Position numbers and translations under genes: made by a program
In this document: positions 36,802-48,888 of the stretch, one piece after another
Layout of the letters: each line of letters begins with the position of its first letter
How positions within the stretch are numbered: position 1 is the first letter of the stretch
Assembly: GCA_019614645.1 (NCBI GenBank)
Contig: JABWDB010000018.1
Span: forward strand, 6,224,501 to 6,288,500
Direction: 5' to 3'
From: Stratiolaelaps scimitus
Lineage: Eukaryota; Arthropoda; Arachnida; Mesostigmata; Laelapidae
Length of the DNA: 64,000 nucleotides
The notes under the pieces: model-generated
Told to the model about the DNA's origin: nothing
What the model saw: only the letters and a program-made list of their open reading frames with translations
Databases searched by the model: none

Positions 36802-37893
36802 GTGCTGAGGCTAGACTACCCAGAAGAGGTCACACCGGTGGCGTATGCAGACGACCTGGTGCTCATTATCAAGGACAAAAAGGAAAGCGACATTAAAAGG
36901 AAGGCGAACGAGGCCATCGCCCAGGTGGAAGCTTGGATGACCGCCCACGGGCTTCGCCTCGCACCGGAAAAGACAGAGGCCATCTTCCTAATAGGGAGGA
37001 AACGGCTGAATGTCCCCATGGCCCTGATGCACGGGACCCAAGTGGTCACCCCGAAGAAGGAGGTAAAGTATCTGGGGGTCATGCTGGACCAAGGCATGAC
37101 CTTTAGTGCTCACATACGATATGCCACCAAGAAGGCGGAGCAGGCGGCAACAAACCTCTGCCGGCTCATGCCGAGAACACGGGGTGCCAGCGAGGGGAAA
37201 AGGCGTCTGTTGGCAACCGTTGCAGAATCGGTGGTGCTCTACGCATCGCCGGTTTGGCGACAGGCGCTGAAGAAGAAGTGTAACGTGAAAGCGCTAAGAA
37301 AAACGCAGCGTGTCCTGGCACTGCGCGTGTGCCGTGCATACAGGACCACGGCCACCCTCACGGCCCTGGTCCTGAGCCGGATGGTCCCCTGGGACCTGAA
37401 GGTAGAAGAAAGGGCCAAGTTGGGCAGAGACCTCAATACCGGCCCAGTCGCTGTAAGAGAGGAAAGCATCAGAGAGATGCAAGCAGAGTGGGAGCAGGGA
37501 GGGACGTCGAGGTGGACCAAGTCCATCATCCGCGACCTAAGCGGGTGGTTCCACCGAGAACATGGTGAAACCACTTACAGACTTACCCAGTTGCTCGGCG
37601 GGCACGGGTGTTTTGCGAAATACCTTCATAAATTTAAGAAGGTAGAATCGCCGTTTTGTGTCCACTGCGACAGCGGGGCAGAGGACGACGCAGAACATAC
37701 ACTGCTGAAGTGTGAAGCGTTCCAAGAGGAAAGACTCAAGATGGAGCGGAAGATAGAAGACAAAGTAACCACCCAGAACTTAGTACAGCACATGCTGCAG
37801 AGTGCAGAAAAGTGGGAAGCAGTGCAAGAGTTTGCAGAGGAGGCCATCTCGCGCAAGGAGCGTGCGGAGATGGCCCGGCAAGGGCGTTCGTAG
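36802..37893 (+). CDS. Reverse transcriptase, C-terminal part (5'-truncated ORF2)
   Basis: 363 codons open from the truncation point to TAG. Near the start is the RT catalytic box VAYADDLVLI, then MTAHGLRLAPEKTEAI and VKYLGVMLD, the usual fingers/palm order of non-LTR RT. The thumb follows, then a C-terminal zinc-knuckle CVHCDSGAEDDAEHTLLKC (Cys-x2-Cys...His-x4-Cys) typical of Jockey/R1-type ORF2. The endonuclease and the first half of RT are missing because of 5' truncation, so it cannot move on its own. The first ATG in the track is internal; the true ORF2 start is not in the copy. Clade is inferred from the zinc knuckle and poly(A), not from alignment. Confidence 0.9.
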   Translation: MLRLDYPEEVTPVAYADDLVLIIKDKKESDIKRKANEAIAQVEAWMTAHGLRLAPEKTEAIFLIGRKRLNVPMALMHGTQVVTPKKEVKYLGVMLDQGMTFSAHIRYATKKAEQAATNLCRLMPRTRGASEGKRRLLATVAESVVLYASPVWRQALKKKCNVKALRKTQRVLALRVCRAYRTTATLTALVLSRMVPWDLKVEERAKLGRDLNTGPVAVREESIREMQAEWEQGGTSRWTKSIIRDLSGWFHREHGETTYRLTQLLGGHGCFAKYLHKFKKVESPFCVHCDSGAEDDAEHTLLKCEAFQEERLKMERKIEDKVTTQNLVQHMLQSAEKWEAVQEFAEEAISRKERAEMARQGRS

Positions 37894-37967
37894 AAAGAAA
37901 AGAAGAACACAGCCAAAAATTACGAAGTAATCATGTACATGTTCCGTAATTTTGTCTTAATAAACTT

Positions 37968-37990
37968 GCCACCCACAAGGTCGTGGGTGG
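37968..37990 (+). repeat. 3' UTR stem-loop of the non-LTR element
   Basis: CCACCCAC and GTGGGTGG form a perfect 8-bp stem with a 6-7-nt loop just before the poly(A) tract. In some LINEs a 3' hairpin is read by the reverse transcriptase; that role here is inference. Confidence 0.65.
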
Positions 37991-38016
37991 TCCAAAAAAA
38001 AAAAAAAAAAAAAAAA

Positions 38017-38029
38017 AAGCTTCAATAAA
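38017..38029 (+). repeat. Right target-site duplication of the non-LTR element
   Basis: AAGCTTCAATAAA directly after the poly(A) tract. Confidence 0.9.
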
Positions 38030-40579
38030 ACACCGTTAGTCAGTGACACTCCCCCAGCGTGCCGGATACTACGAGAATGATACACAGCTTGACGTAGAAC
38101 TCCGTATAAACGATTCATTTTAAGCTCCGAATTCTACATATATGGGTGTTATAACAAGCCAACCTACTTGTCTAGTAACTCTAAGTGAATAGTTTTGGTC
38201 GACTACTCGTCGAGGATTTGGCAGAACTAAATAGGACAGGCGGCTTAGGGGGCATGTTCAAGAGGGGGAACCCCGCAGGGCGGTCTTGCAAAGGAGACCT
38301 AATCTCTTGGAGTGTTATGTTTTCCTGATATCCTTTAGTTTTAAGCAGAGAGGAACTTGCCTGGGAAGGGGGCTGGGAGTGTCACCTGTCCTGAAATTCA
38401 CTTATTTATTTTGATCATAAACGGTATATAATATAATTAATCTCCATTAACAAGAAATTATAATCGGCAATATATGTGTATGTATGAAGAGGGTGAATAA
38501 ATACTGAATTAACATATTTTTATGTAATAACGACAACAACAATACACATAATGGCGGCAAATTTAAAAATAAATGAGGTTTATATATTCGGCGAACTTCG
38601 TTCGTCACAGGTGTAAAACTCGAACCCTGCAAGGGGAGCGGAAGCGTCTGATCATGTCTCATGCGATTACTTATCATTTTTCGATATCGACTATCGTACC
38701 CGGCTTTAGAGCTTCAAACCCCTCTCCCATCGGACAGTTACTTATCCTTATCTGTACCTTGATATAGGAGATAATTTTTTCTTGAATCTAGTGGATATCC
38801 TTCCTAGCTATATGACGATCATTATCTTTGGGCGAGACCTAATCATCGCGCTGCTCTATCGTACCATGCATATGGCGCGTTAATAAGATCTCGTGCGTAA
38901 GCACCCGAGACTCCCAAAAGGAAAAATTCGTCAACCACGAGAAATAGCCACTATAAACACATCCTGCTTAAGTGGCCTATCTTTGCTTTGAAGCCGTGAA
39001 CCTTCGAGATCGCTTGTGCCCATTTCGGACAGTCAGTCATTCAGTTCAGCGAACTTTTGCTCAGCATGCACCATCACCCGCCGAGTCCGCTGTACGTACG
39101 GGGAGAAAATAGCATTACCCGGGGGAGGAACTGTGCTAAAAGTTTTCGCCTCGCTTAAGTCCAAAGGTGGTTGCCGACGCAGGAAATAGACACAGGCGGA
39201 TGAACACCGCTGAGAAATACAATGCCAAATAATATCAGCTTCATCATCTCGACAACGGTTGACCATCACACGCGAGCAAGCACACCGGTTTCGCCAAACA
39301 AATTAAGCGGCAGTCAAAGTCCACCGCAAGGCGGACGCTTACTACACAAGGCTGCTCGCGCGCTCGTCCGTAATTCGTGCGACCAAGTGCATTGCTATTT
39401 TGCTCTGTTTGGAGATTCCGTGTACACACCTATGTTGCTATAAGCGAATCAAGCAACTTCGAGGGATGGATCCTGCTCAAGGAACTCAGCAGACTCTGTC
39501 CCCCATAGCGTCCCACGAGTGGGGGCATGAGATAGCGTCCTTGTGGAAAACTGCCTAGAGGTTGGCGGGAACGGAACTGAGGGTTGCGTTGGATGAATGC
39601 GGTTAGATCGGCTCAACTTGGAAAGCATCCGCGTAGAAAATGATTGGGCTCGTTTACTTCAACTGTAATTGACATAACGCTTAGGCATTGTGGCGATTGT
39701 TTGATGTCTACGTGGTGGTACCACGTAGACATCACGTGGCTTCTCAACAGTTGATAACGTCATGCTGACGCAGTCGTATACTGTGAAATCGCCCTAAGTC
39801 CAAATAACCAGCTACACTAGTCATTGCGCAAAGAGCACAGTTATAGCGTGCATGGTCGTCCAACAACGATATTGGGATATGATTGTGACCGGGTAGCTAG
39901 CACCAGAGTAGCGTCTTCACTGAGAATCGATCCCGCATTTGAAGAATATTGATGCCTAATCGAGTCCATAGTAAAGGTCTACGTTGTTATTCTCTCAGCT
40001 CCCTAAATATGCTTGAATAGAAACGTCTTTTCGTCTCTCACGAAAACGCCATCGTTGTTCTAAACAATAGAAATTGGTGATTTTTCAAAACCACTTGCGG
40101 GAAATATTGTGTAAAATCGTCAACTACAACATCAACTGTAAATGAACCTATGAATCCTAAGATAAGTGAGGTAGTTTCACACAAGATGAATGCTGAGTTT
40201 TCGGATGCGCTAACTTTGCTCGCAACGAAATCAATCAATCATCCGTATATTTTACGTCCTCTACTCCATAGGACAATGCTAAAAGGCCAATAGACAAACC
40301 GAACTATCTGTGGCTGGTAAAAACATCTTCCCCAGGGATCCAACAGCTATACTTTAAACGATAACACGTCATTGTCATCATTTAGGACGATCTTCAAGCT
40401 CTACTGCTCCTACTCTTTGTAAACTATTAGAAATTAAGTAACTATTTCCATTGAATTCGATAGTAATATCAATATGCATACCCTCGTATTCAGCGACTAA
40501 TCCTTCGCCCCCTATAGATGTAGCTCCTGCTCTCATTCTTTTACCAGAACACGAAGCTGGACACAGATCGTTTCGACAA
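38030..40579. other. Intergenic stretch, no gene seen
   Basis: No frame above 85 codons has exon-like features. It contains a 13-bp perfect hairpin (39703-39733). Confidence 0.4.
39703..39733. repeat. Perfect hairpin, 13-bp arms
   Basis: GATGTCTACGTGG and CCACGTAGACATC pair perfectly around TGGTA. Confidence 0.8.
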
Positions 40580-40627
40580 GTAAGGTAAAGGTAAAGGTTT
40601 ATTAGTTTATTAAAGGAGCTGCAATTT
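40580..40627 (-). repeat. SINE A / CR1-like tail, reversed
   Basis: GTAAGGTAAAGGTAAAGGTTTATTAGTTTATTAAAGGAGCTGCAATTT: the reverse complement of the tail plus TTTACC repeats seen at 25133-25175. Confidence 0.7.
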
Positions 40628-41964
40628 CGCAATACTTAAGCTCGCTCTTATATGTCATCAGTAGTAGATGATATAACTCTCTTGCCTATTTCACAAATCC
40701 CGTTCTCGGTTAGAACAGGGATCTCATATTTTACTAGGCAGAGCGCATACCTTGACTGGTGTGAGCAATGCATACGGTATTAATCAATTGGAGGCGGGTC
40801 GAACAGTTGGCGCGTTACACCTGTACGATAGCAATAATACAAAAATAGCTATTATTTAATCTCAAATATGCAATATACAGCTACAGGGATTTCTTACGTA
40901 TTGAAGAAGTTCACTTGGCCACACACACGCTATATTGCGGAGTAAAGAAGGCATCGTTTTCAAAGGATGGAATTTGCATGCCAAACTAATTAAACTCTGA
41001 CGATAGCACATGTGCGTAACAATGCCGCTCTACGATATACTATGCAAATTCTGAAAGGGGACATTAATGAGCAGAAACTTAATTACAAGTGAACAAACGG
41101 AACAGAGGAAATGAGTTAATTCATGGTCTAATCTGTTAGTTTCGAGTGTCCGTTTTATGGCGGATGAGGCGGTGACGTAGCTGTAGCTAGGTACAGAGAT
41201 ACCCTAGACAAATACACCGGTGGATGGGATATGTCGCAGGTTCGAATACAGCCGTAGTTGGTCTCTGGGAGGTGTGAGTCCTTCCTCGCGACATTGCTGC
41301 CAGTAATGGCATTGTAGAAAAGTACCAAGAAATGTCTGATGAGAAATGAACTGCGAGCTGGCTGTATGGGAAGGTACGTTTCATATACATTATGAATTCG
41401 TTTAATCCTTGAACGAATTATAACAATGCAGATTCAGCGTTATGGGGTGTTTTTGGCAAGGGCGGTCAACCTGGACAGGGTCATTATCACATTATTCGCC
41501 GGCTAACATGATATTTTTGGGTCATTTCGATCTGGTCGTCATCTGCAATTTATAACAGGTCTGTGATTTAGGTCTTACGTTGTTACGAGAGACTTATGTC
41601 TACGATGGTCTAGAAATTTTGAGACGAAGAGGAAACGTGAAGTCAGTGCCTAATTCGCCCATGGTATGACTGCGTTTAGCTGGCACTGTATGCATAATTA
41701 TAATAAGGATAATAATAAAAATACTACTAGTAATAATAATAATACTTACTTTAAATTGCCCAGATATTGCACTGTGCTTCTTTTATTGTATGCTTCCATT
41801 TTTTTTAACTTCGATAGATGACGAAAAGGTCTTTGAAAGCCGAATCAATCTCCTTTTCCTGAGGCCATCTAAAACCTGGTTGCACACACTGAGGGGAGCA
41901 GAATTATCAAATCTCCATACAGACATGGCCGTGCACGAGAAGAACATTCAGCAAAGAGATTAGC

Positions 41965-42095
41965 GGCAGTCAGCGCCGTGCCTTGAACGGCTAAGTCTCT
42001 AGCTGTAAATAGCTGGCCTGCCGCAGGTTCGGGTCCCGCGGCGCGACGTAAGAGACACGTTAAGCATTGTAAAAATTGCAGTTCCTTTAATAAAA
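41965..42095 (+). repeat. SINE family A, copy 3
   Basis: Head with exact B box GGTTCGGGTCC (42026-42036) and AACGGCTAAGTCTCTAGCTGTAAATAGCTGG, matching copy 2 closely. The tail TTGCAGTTCCTTTAATAAAA lacks the TTTACC repeats. Confidence 0.75.
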
Positions 42096-42291
42096 AAACA
42101 CCAGAGCGATCGCCAGCGATGGCGAAGGTCACCTCGTGACGATACGGGTGGATGTTGAAATTGTTCCATGGGTCACAGCTCCGCCGGGAGATCTGATTAA
42201 GCTTTTTAATGCTGCCAGCGATAGTATCCAACGACATCGTCGCGTCGTGAGTGCCCCGTTCGTCTAAGGCAATTGCTGGCCCTTTAACCTG

Positions 42292-42307
42292 CCCCCCCCC
42301 CCCCCCC
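42292..42307. repeat. Poly(C) tract
   Basis: 16 consecutive C residues followed by GCCGCCGC. It is prone to length error in assembly. Confidence 0.9.
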
Positions 42308-45300
42308 GCCGCCGCTTACGCTGCGACGTCATGACATGGTCAAGCAGTGTTGTGGATCAGGTTGTCACTGCCTGCGTGACGGGTGTCGTGTGCTGTGGGT
42401 CTTGTGCGGTGCGTCTGTGAGCCAAGGCTATTCCGGCGACTGGGTATTTTTTCCTGTCGCCAGTGGTGGACGTTCTTGAGACGAAAACAAAGAACTGATT
42501 TCTATCGAGTTGGCACCCCGCCGCTGACGTAATGCGCGTTCGCTCACATACCGTAACAGGTCGTAGTATCGTGGTCTACGATGGTACGGCGTGAACCGCG
42601 TCGAGACATCGGCGTCATGCAGCTGTAGGAAAGAACACCTTGGACTCCAGGACGTATTCTACTCGGCTGTACAATTACGAACAGCAAATACTCTCTCTAT
42701 AGTTGCCAATCAAATGAGTCGTGTGTTTGTTCGATTATGGGCGCGGGTCTCTTGTCGCAGGTGGTGCTAAGTAACGAGCGGAATATGCAAATTAGCCAAC
42801 TAGCTGGATGCTATCGAAAATGAAAAATATAAGGTCTATTTTTAATGATATGTTTTGCATTTTCATCGATTTCCTTCACAAATTCATTACCACTGAATGT
42901 CTATCAGCCATTACCGTGTTACTGGTGGCAGTCAAAATCAACTTACCCTTTCGTCCTCTGGTGTTCGAATAGAACAAATATAAGAAATTGCCTAATCGTC
43001 ACGATTTTGCCCGGCCACGAGCGTCCGATTGTGAATGCTTTAGCATAACGTCGACTCCTTTTCGTTAATGGTTGAAGGAGATAGAGAAGACCAAATCCCG
43101 AGAGCAGTTTGGCCAATTCGAGCATATATGTACATTGACAAAATCCCATAATGCCACCGATTGCCGTTACAGGTGGATCAACAAACCTTATTAGGATCGT
43201 TTCGGGTCCCACAGTAAACCTATTGATAAAGCAAAACGATAATAATATTTTGAATATTCTGTTTGCTTGAAAAACACTGTGCGATTCTCAACAATCTTGG
43301 ACATTATGGAAACAATGATGTGAAGAATAAGATATAGTAATCGAAAGAAAGCTCTTATAATCAACCCGACGAGAACTCATTCAGTAATGTGTCATGATAT
43401 GTGAGAACACTAGCATTATGTATCTAAACATATCGTATTATAATATTCATAACAACAGCAAACATAGCTGAACCTGTATGATTCCGCATATACAAATAGG
43501 CGTGTAGCCAGCACGGGTTCAAGCTGAAACTGTTCTTTCAAATATACAAAAAAAAACCTTCAAGGAAGCCCATCGTTCAACGTTGCAAAACACGATTTCA
43601 AGAAAAAAAAAAGATGCAATGATAGAACCCCGTACGCATCTCAAAGTTAGTGGTTCTCGTATGAAACTTGGCTGCAAACTTGAAAACGCATCCGTTTAAG
43701 GACATAAATTATTCTAAGGTAACTCAGGTGGGACCTTGGTATTTTCAAAAATCGCCGACCATCGTCCCACAATGGCTGGACGCTGTTGATTTCAAATTGC
43801 TGCTATGTAAAAGTTGCCTGCAATGAAGGGATGTCTATGGGGTTGCGTGACATGCGACTGTTCATGCTCTGTACCGAAATCATTCCAAGTGTGATCAGGC
43901 ACTAACTAGACAACGTTAGCATACGTCGATTTATTCATGAGCAAAGTTCTCCTTTAGTTGTTGTCGGCTGTTATAAATGTCAGTCGAAATTCTCGAGGGC
44001 CGTCCTCAAAAAGAGGTTTTCTGTGAGCAATGTATTTCTAGGCAAAAGTCTACTTAATGAGGTGTCCACGCATTTTAAGAGCTCGATCCCCAAATGATTA
44101 TAAGCACAGTGTGTGTTATTTGATATTGTACCTCGACACACTTCACCATATTTGAGTTTGAAAGATTTCTCCTGCAAGCGTAGTGATTTGCTTGAAATAT
44201 CTCAGCTTTTCAGGGAGGACGACATTGACACAATCTCTATTATTGTCAATGTCACCCGTCAGTTACGTGCGTATAGTAATCGTCTGCATTATAACCGTGC
44301 CATTTGCTGATCGATAGACGAGCAAAGGTGAGTGCTACACCTGAGTGATTATTGAATTTCGAACATTCGTGTTGTGCGTAACCAGTTTGGATTGCACACC
44401 GTGAAGGGTGACATCCAAATGACAGCTATGAATCATGAAGACCAATTGAAGACCAATATCCAACCAAGGATATTTGCCCACCTGATCACGCCTGATCACC
44501 TCAATCAATATTTCCTATACATAAAAGAGGGGTTAACTAGCATTTTGCGGGCACAAGTGTAACCTTAATAAGTATAATTGCAGCTAGTTCGTGTATAGAG
44601 TATATATAGTCGAGTAAACATACGAACGTTAGCCTAAGGCTTTATATGATTATGAATAAAATATCCATATTCGATTCTCGTCGGGAGGAGCGTATTCCAA
44701 GTCAACATTGCTGGATCTGGCTGCTGGTTTTGTCAACAGCTATACGTCGTCCGCCGACACGAGCTCGGCGACCGGAGGATCTGTTGTTATCCATCTGTAT
44801 TCTTGTCTATCTGCTGTGTTTTGCTCAATCACGTCGTATCTTTGGTGCTATTTGCTGCAAAGGGCCGCTTCAACAAACAACTCTACGACTGCATCAGACT
44901 CGATTAGCTAATCGTCATTATCCTACCCTGATAGATCTGATTATTATTATCATTTTTTCTCTCAAGTGATCGTTTGCCAAACTAGGCTCGTGTGCCGAGA
45001 CATTTGAGGGAACTGTCTCATCATGAAGGGTATTATTATTATTATCAAGCGGTCGTCTTTCTCACGCTACGCCCACCAGGTTGACATCACCGTGCGGGAT
45101 GAGTTTCTACGGTTTCAAAAGCGATTCATGATCACGTAACAACGCTACCGGAACACCTTCTTGTTGCAGTCCGAGTCACTGTTGAATATACGCACCTGTA
45201 CGCTAAACGCTCGCCCATCTAGCTTTCGCAAATTGTCGTAGACAGCTTACGAGTACATGATCATGTCACTGTGTTTATGTAATACAACGATGTATCTTAT

Positions 45301-45449
45301 CACGAGATCTTAACCACCCGACAATCGCTCGCGTAATAAATGCACGGCGGAGTTTTTCGGGCATCGGGTCGTCTCATCGCTTTGATCCATTCATGCCATT
45401 TGGAAATGTATAGGCCCGTTGTTACCAAGGTTCAAATGAACGATTTGTG

Positions 45450-45481
<32 letters not shown>

Positions 45482-46039
45482 TCAATTGAGCGAACAGATG
45501 TCCCCAGCCGGCCCTGCTGCGGGTCCGCCCAGAACACTAATCTCGAATGACTTCAATCGAATGTGTGCGCTTGCCTGACACGAGTGAACTGTTACTCTGA
45601 CGCCCCGTTGATCTGGAAGCGAACACTTGTTGCGTTCATGAGAAGTCGATAAAATAAAATATAAATAAAATATTCAAGTCTGTAAATTCTGACTTGAATA
45701 TTCAGTAGCAAAGATCAATGTTTCTATAATGTCTATGGCAATCTACACCTCTAACCCGTAGTGGATTTTCGGTGACTGTTTTGCGCGTTCCGTTGCGAGT
45801 ATCTGAACGACGTGACTATCGCCTCAAATGCCTATAAATTGCTAATCATCTACAAAAAGTCATGCATATACAATACTAAAACTTCTATCGAGCATCAAAT
45901 CGGAGACGAACATCTATGATAATTCACCGGTTTGAAGCCACTTGATGACAAGCAACACCAGCCGTGACAAAAAAAAACAACTCTTTCTCGATAAGTTACT
46001 TACGCATATATGATGTAATGAAACTTAAGAATTAAACGT
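42308..46039. other. Intergenic stretch, no gene seen
   Basis: Short open frames only. It holds a (TA)n run near 45450-45481 and a small perfect hairpin at 45670-45701 (ATATTCAAGTC / GACTTGAATAT). Confidence 0.4.
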
Positions 46040-46301
46040 GCTCACTTCGACTTGGTAATACCCCCCCACCCCACCCACCCCGCGGGGGCTAAAAATGTAA
46101 ACCTCGCCATCACAACCGTCACGTTACGCGAGGCCGGTTTTTTCCCGCGCCAAAACCACGACCCTCTCGCCGCTCATACGGGAGGGTCTCTCCACGCTAT
46201 AGACAGTCGCCTCGTCCAGCAGCAGCAGCAGCAGCAAGGGCCCAGCAGTTGGGGTGGCTTCCCTCTCTTGCACGGCTGCAGGCGAATGCCGCCCCATTCG
46301 G

Positions 46302-46335
46302 TATAAATATCCACCCGGAGTCGATTGAAGCTTCA
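46302..46335 (+). promoter_or_regulatory. Candidate TATA core promoter
   Basis: TATAAATA (46302-46309) lies at the end of a 270-bp GC-rich block (46040-46300) in an AT-rich neighbourhood. An initiator-like TTCATGC sits 33 bp downstream (A at 46335), the usual TATA-to-start spacing. The block also holds a (CAG)6 run at about 46216-46235. The gene it would drive is unknown; exon-like blocks follow at 48017 and beyond. Confidence 0.5.
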
Positions 46336-48016
46336 TGCTCACCCAGAGCGGCTCGCAACACGAGTTGAGCTAGCACGAGTGTATTAATACGTTCTTCGCG
46401 TTTGGTCCTGTCAGGTTCTGAATGCGCACTGATCCTTTCCCGACGGTCCCGGTGGCTGACTCCGAATCTCTGCTACTCTGCAAGGGCTCGCGTCTCGGTA
46501 ACGCCGGAAACAAGCTCGAGTTACGAGTGCTCTCACTTCTTCATCACGTGCCCTGAACGTAGGTGCTAGTTCGTTGGCTGGTTCGTTCGTTGTAGTATTG
46601 TGCTCGCTGGTTTAGTGATGAATTACGATTAAGCGACATAAGGACGAATGTCGATGCCGAAGCAGGCTGGTTACGCTTTCGCCCATTGGTTTAGTTTGGC
46701 TGCCACTAGCGACGACACTGTGGTTAATGCCAATTTGAATTTATGTCTTATGCAACGACCTGAGTTTAGATATTCCTGTTAGACAATTACTTGCGAATCA
46801 GGTGTGTGAGCTGTTGGTGCCATATTAGTTAAATTCTGTGAAAACAGATAACTCCCCCGCAGTACCCTGGATGGCCAACAGGCCCTACCACAACCGGATA
46901 ATCGTCAGCAAATGCCGAAAGTTTCGATGAGCAAACATTTGTAGGGATCGTTCTTCGTCAAGATATATATATATATATATATATATATAATAGACCTAAT
47001 AGACCAGTTATTTGTTTCAAACCATAGGAGTAGCTTCGTAAAATATGCAGGAAGTCAAGAAGGCTATGAGTTTATTTATACAGAGCAGATAAAGAAATGC
47101 TTTTTATTTTGTTCATCTACAGGAGAGCGTCAGCCACCGACCGATTGAATCAGTTGTTAACTTGCTGCGGGCCCCCCACAGATTAAGTCTTGAACAGATC
47201 TTCTTCGTCGCTTTCTCGCCGCTAAAGCTAAACTCGCCTCAATATGCGTCCATCTGCTGATCTCCAGACTTCCTCTGTCAGGTAATCCAACGTTGCAGAA
47301 GTATTTTTTAATTATACATGCGTTTATTATATATAGTTAAATATTTCGCTAGATCTCCCCGAGGCTGTAGACCTCAACCGAATCGAACGACGGGTTGTTT
47401 GTAAGGGACGTGCACGATCAGAATTCAGACCACCTCAATATCGGTACGATCACGACTACTACAAGGCCACCTTAAACTGATATGCCAACCCATTACTGAG
47501 ATATCCTTGAGTTTAGCACTCATTGCGCTGTGATATCCTCCTATACATGCCAAAATTCAATGATTCGATAATCTGTACTAGACAGCAATCGGCATGTCCT
47601 TCGGCCATCAAACCAATATTGCGCAATGCTTTCAATGCCTTTCGGCTTCTATCCGTTGTTGGGGATTGACAACAGCCACGGCGAAATACAATATAAAACG
47701 CGATTTACTGACCGAACCGCAGTTTGGACAAGGTACTCCTTAAATAAAAAAAATAGTGATAAAAGCGAAGCCGCCGTGTACTAGACAATTTATAGCAAAA
47801 TTTATTCTAGCGATTGTGCGTCATTGCCAAGATGTGACGTTGACCTTACCATAATTCGTTCGCGTGCTTCATCAGCAGAGCCTGCCGTTCTTATGGAACT
47901 GCCTCGTTTCGAACTGCTAAAACTTAACTACCGATTCCTAGCAGTGAGTGCAGCATGAAATGTTTCCTATGCCGAATGCAGCTGTCATAAATGTGTCGGA
48001 TATTTGACGATTTTAG

Positions 48017-48185
48017 GAAGACGAGCGTGGAACCCGTCATTCCCCAGGAAAAGAAGGCCGAATTTCAAGCTGCCTTCCAGCAACAGCAGCAGCGCTCAAG
48101 AGACGACTCAAGGAAGGGACAGAGCAGTGTGTGGGGTCCTACCTTCAAGGACCGCCAGCACTTCAACGAGATGCACTTCTGTTAA
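48017..48185 (+). CDS. Candidate last exon, unknown Gln-rich protein
   Basis: After an acceptor GACGATTTTAG, an open frame encodes KTSVEPVIPQEKKAEFQAAF, a Gln run, a Ser/Arg/Asp stretch and VWGPTFKDRQHFNEMHFC, then TAA. The composition and CAG-rich glutamine run look like a genuine exon. The required incoming phase is 2. I do not recognise the protein. Two other frames are also open, so the frame choice is by composition. It may belong to the transcript starting near 46335. Confidence 0.4.
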
Positions 48186-48888
48186 ACGCTACCACCACCA
48201 GACAGAGAGAGATGCTCTTAGCTCTTCTAGCCCTTTAACAACCATGCGATATGGTTCTGTCGATGGCGTCCGGAGTGGGCCAGCTCGGCCGCCAACCTGT
48301 TGCCGGAGCTAGCACTCGGCATCAGGTTGAGGTCCGAGTCGTGCTCACCGTTCGCATCGTGCAAGACACATATTGTTTGAAATAAGAACAAAAAAAAAAC
48401 CTTCAAGCAAATACGAAACGAACCTTCGATGAGCTCCAGAGGGGAATTTTCTAAAGCATATTGGCATGCATTTGGTGCTCGTGACGAAAGCAACAATGAG
48501 ACCTGTTCTCGATAATCTGTGGGAGGTTATGTAGTTTGTAGGAATTAACGTTGACGTTGCAACTATCCACGCCCGGTCGCAATGTCCAAATGACGAGTTG
48601 GAGCAAAATTAAAGGAGCATGGAGGATGGCAATTGTCCAACGTTGATTCATTGTTGATTCTATGAAAATAATAAACAGCTAATAATGATGTTTGTTGCAT
48701 TGCCAGCCATTTCTGATTATTTGCGAACGTAGTCGAACGTGAATGCAGCACTGCGAGTGATGATGACGCCAACAGACGAAATATATTTCTCGCTATAGTA
48801 ACCATCATTATCATCGCTCTGAAATTGGGATCTAGCTAACCACGAAGGATGCTCAAATTTTGTGAGTTCATAGAAGCTCGGCTCCACT

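Larger units (their letters stand above)
36798..38016 (+). mobile_element. 5'-truncated non-LTR retrotransposon (R1/Jockey-like) with poly(A)
   Basis: 1.2 kb flanked by a perfect 13-bp duplication (36785-36797 and 38017-38029) and ending in about 23 A residues (37994-38016), the hallmarks of target-primed reverse transcription. It holds the C-terminal part of ORF2 in an unbroken frame, then a short 3' UTR with a CCACCCAC...GTGGGTGG hairpin (37968-37990) and TTAATAAA. An intact frame and perfect duplication point to a recent insertion. Confidence 0.92.

Noticed and set aside
41220..41250. tRNA or SINE head with GGTTCGAATAC
   Set aside because: B-box-like only; no A box and no family tail found nearby.
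48227..48362. Minus-strand frame (NGEHDSDLNLMPSASSG...) as a possible last exon of the neuropeptide gene
   Set aside because: No AG acceptor precedes it, and exon 52270-52209 fits phase and the CC-x-x-x-SC neurophysin spacing better.
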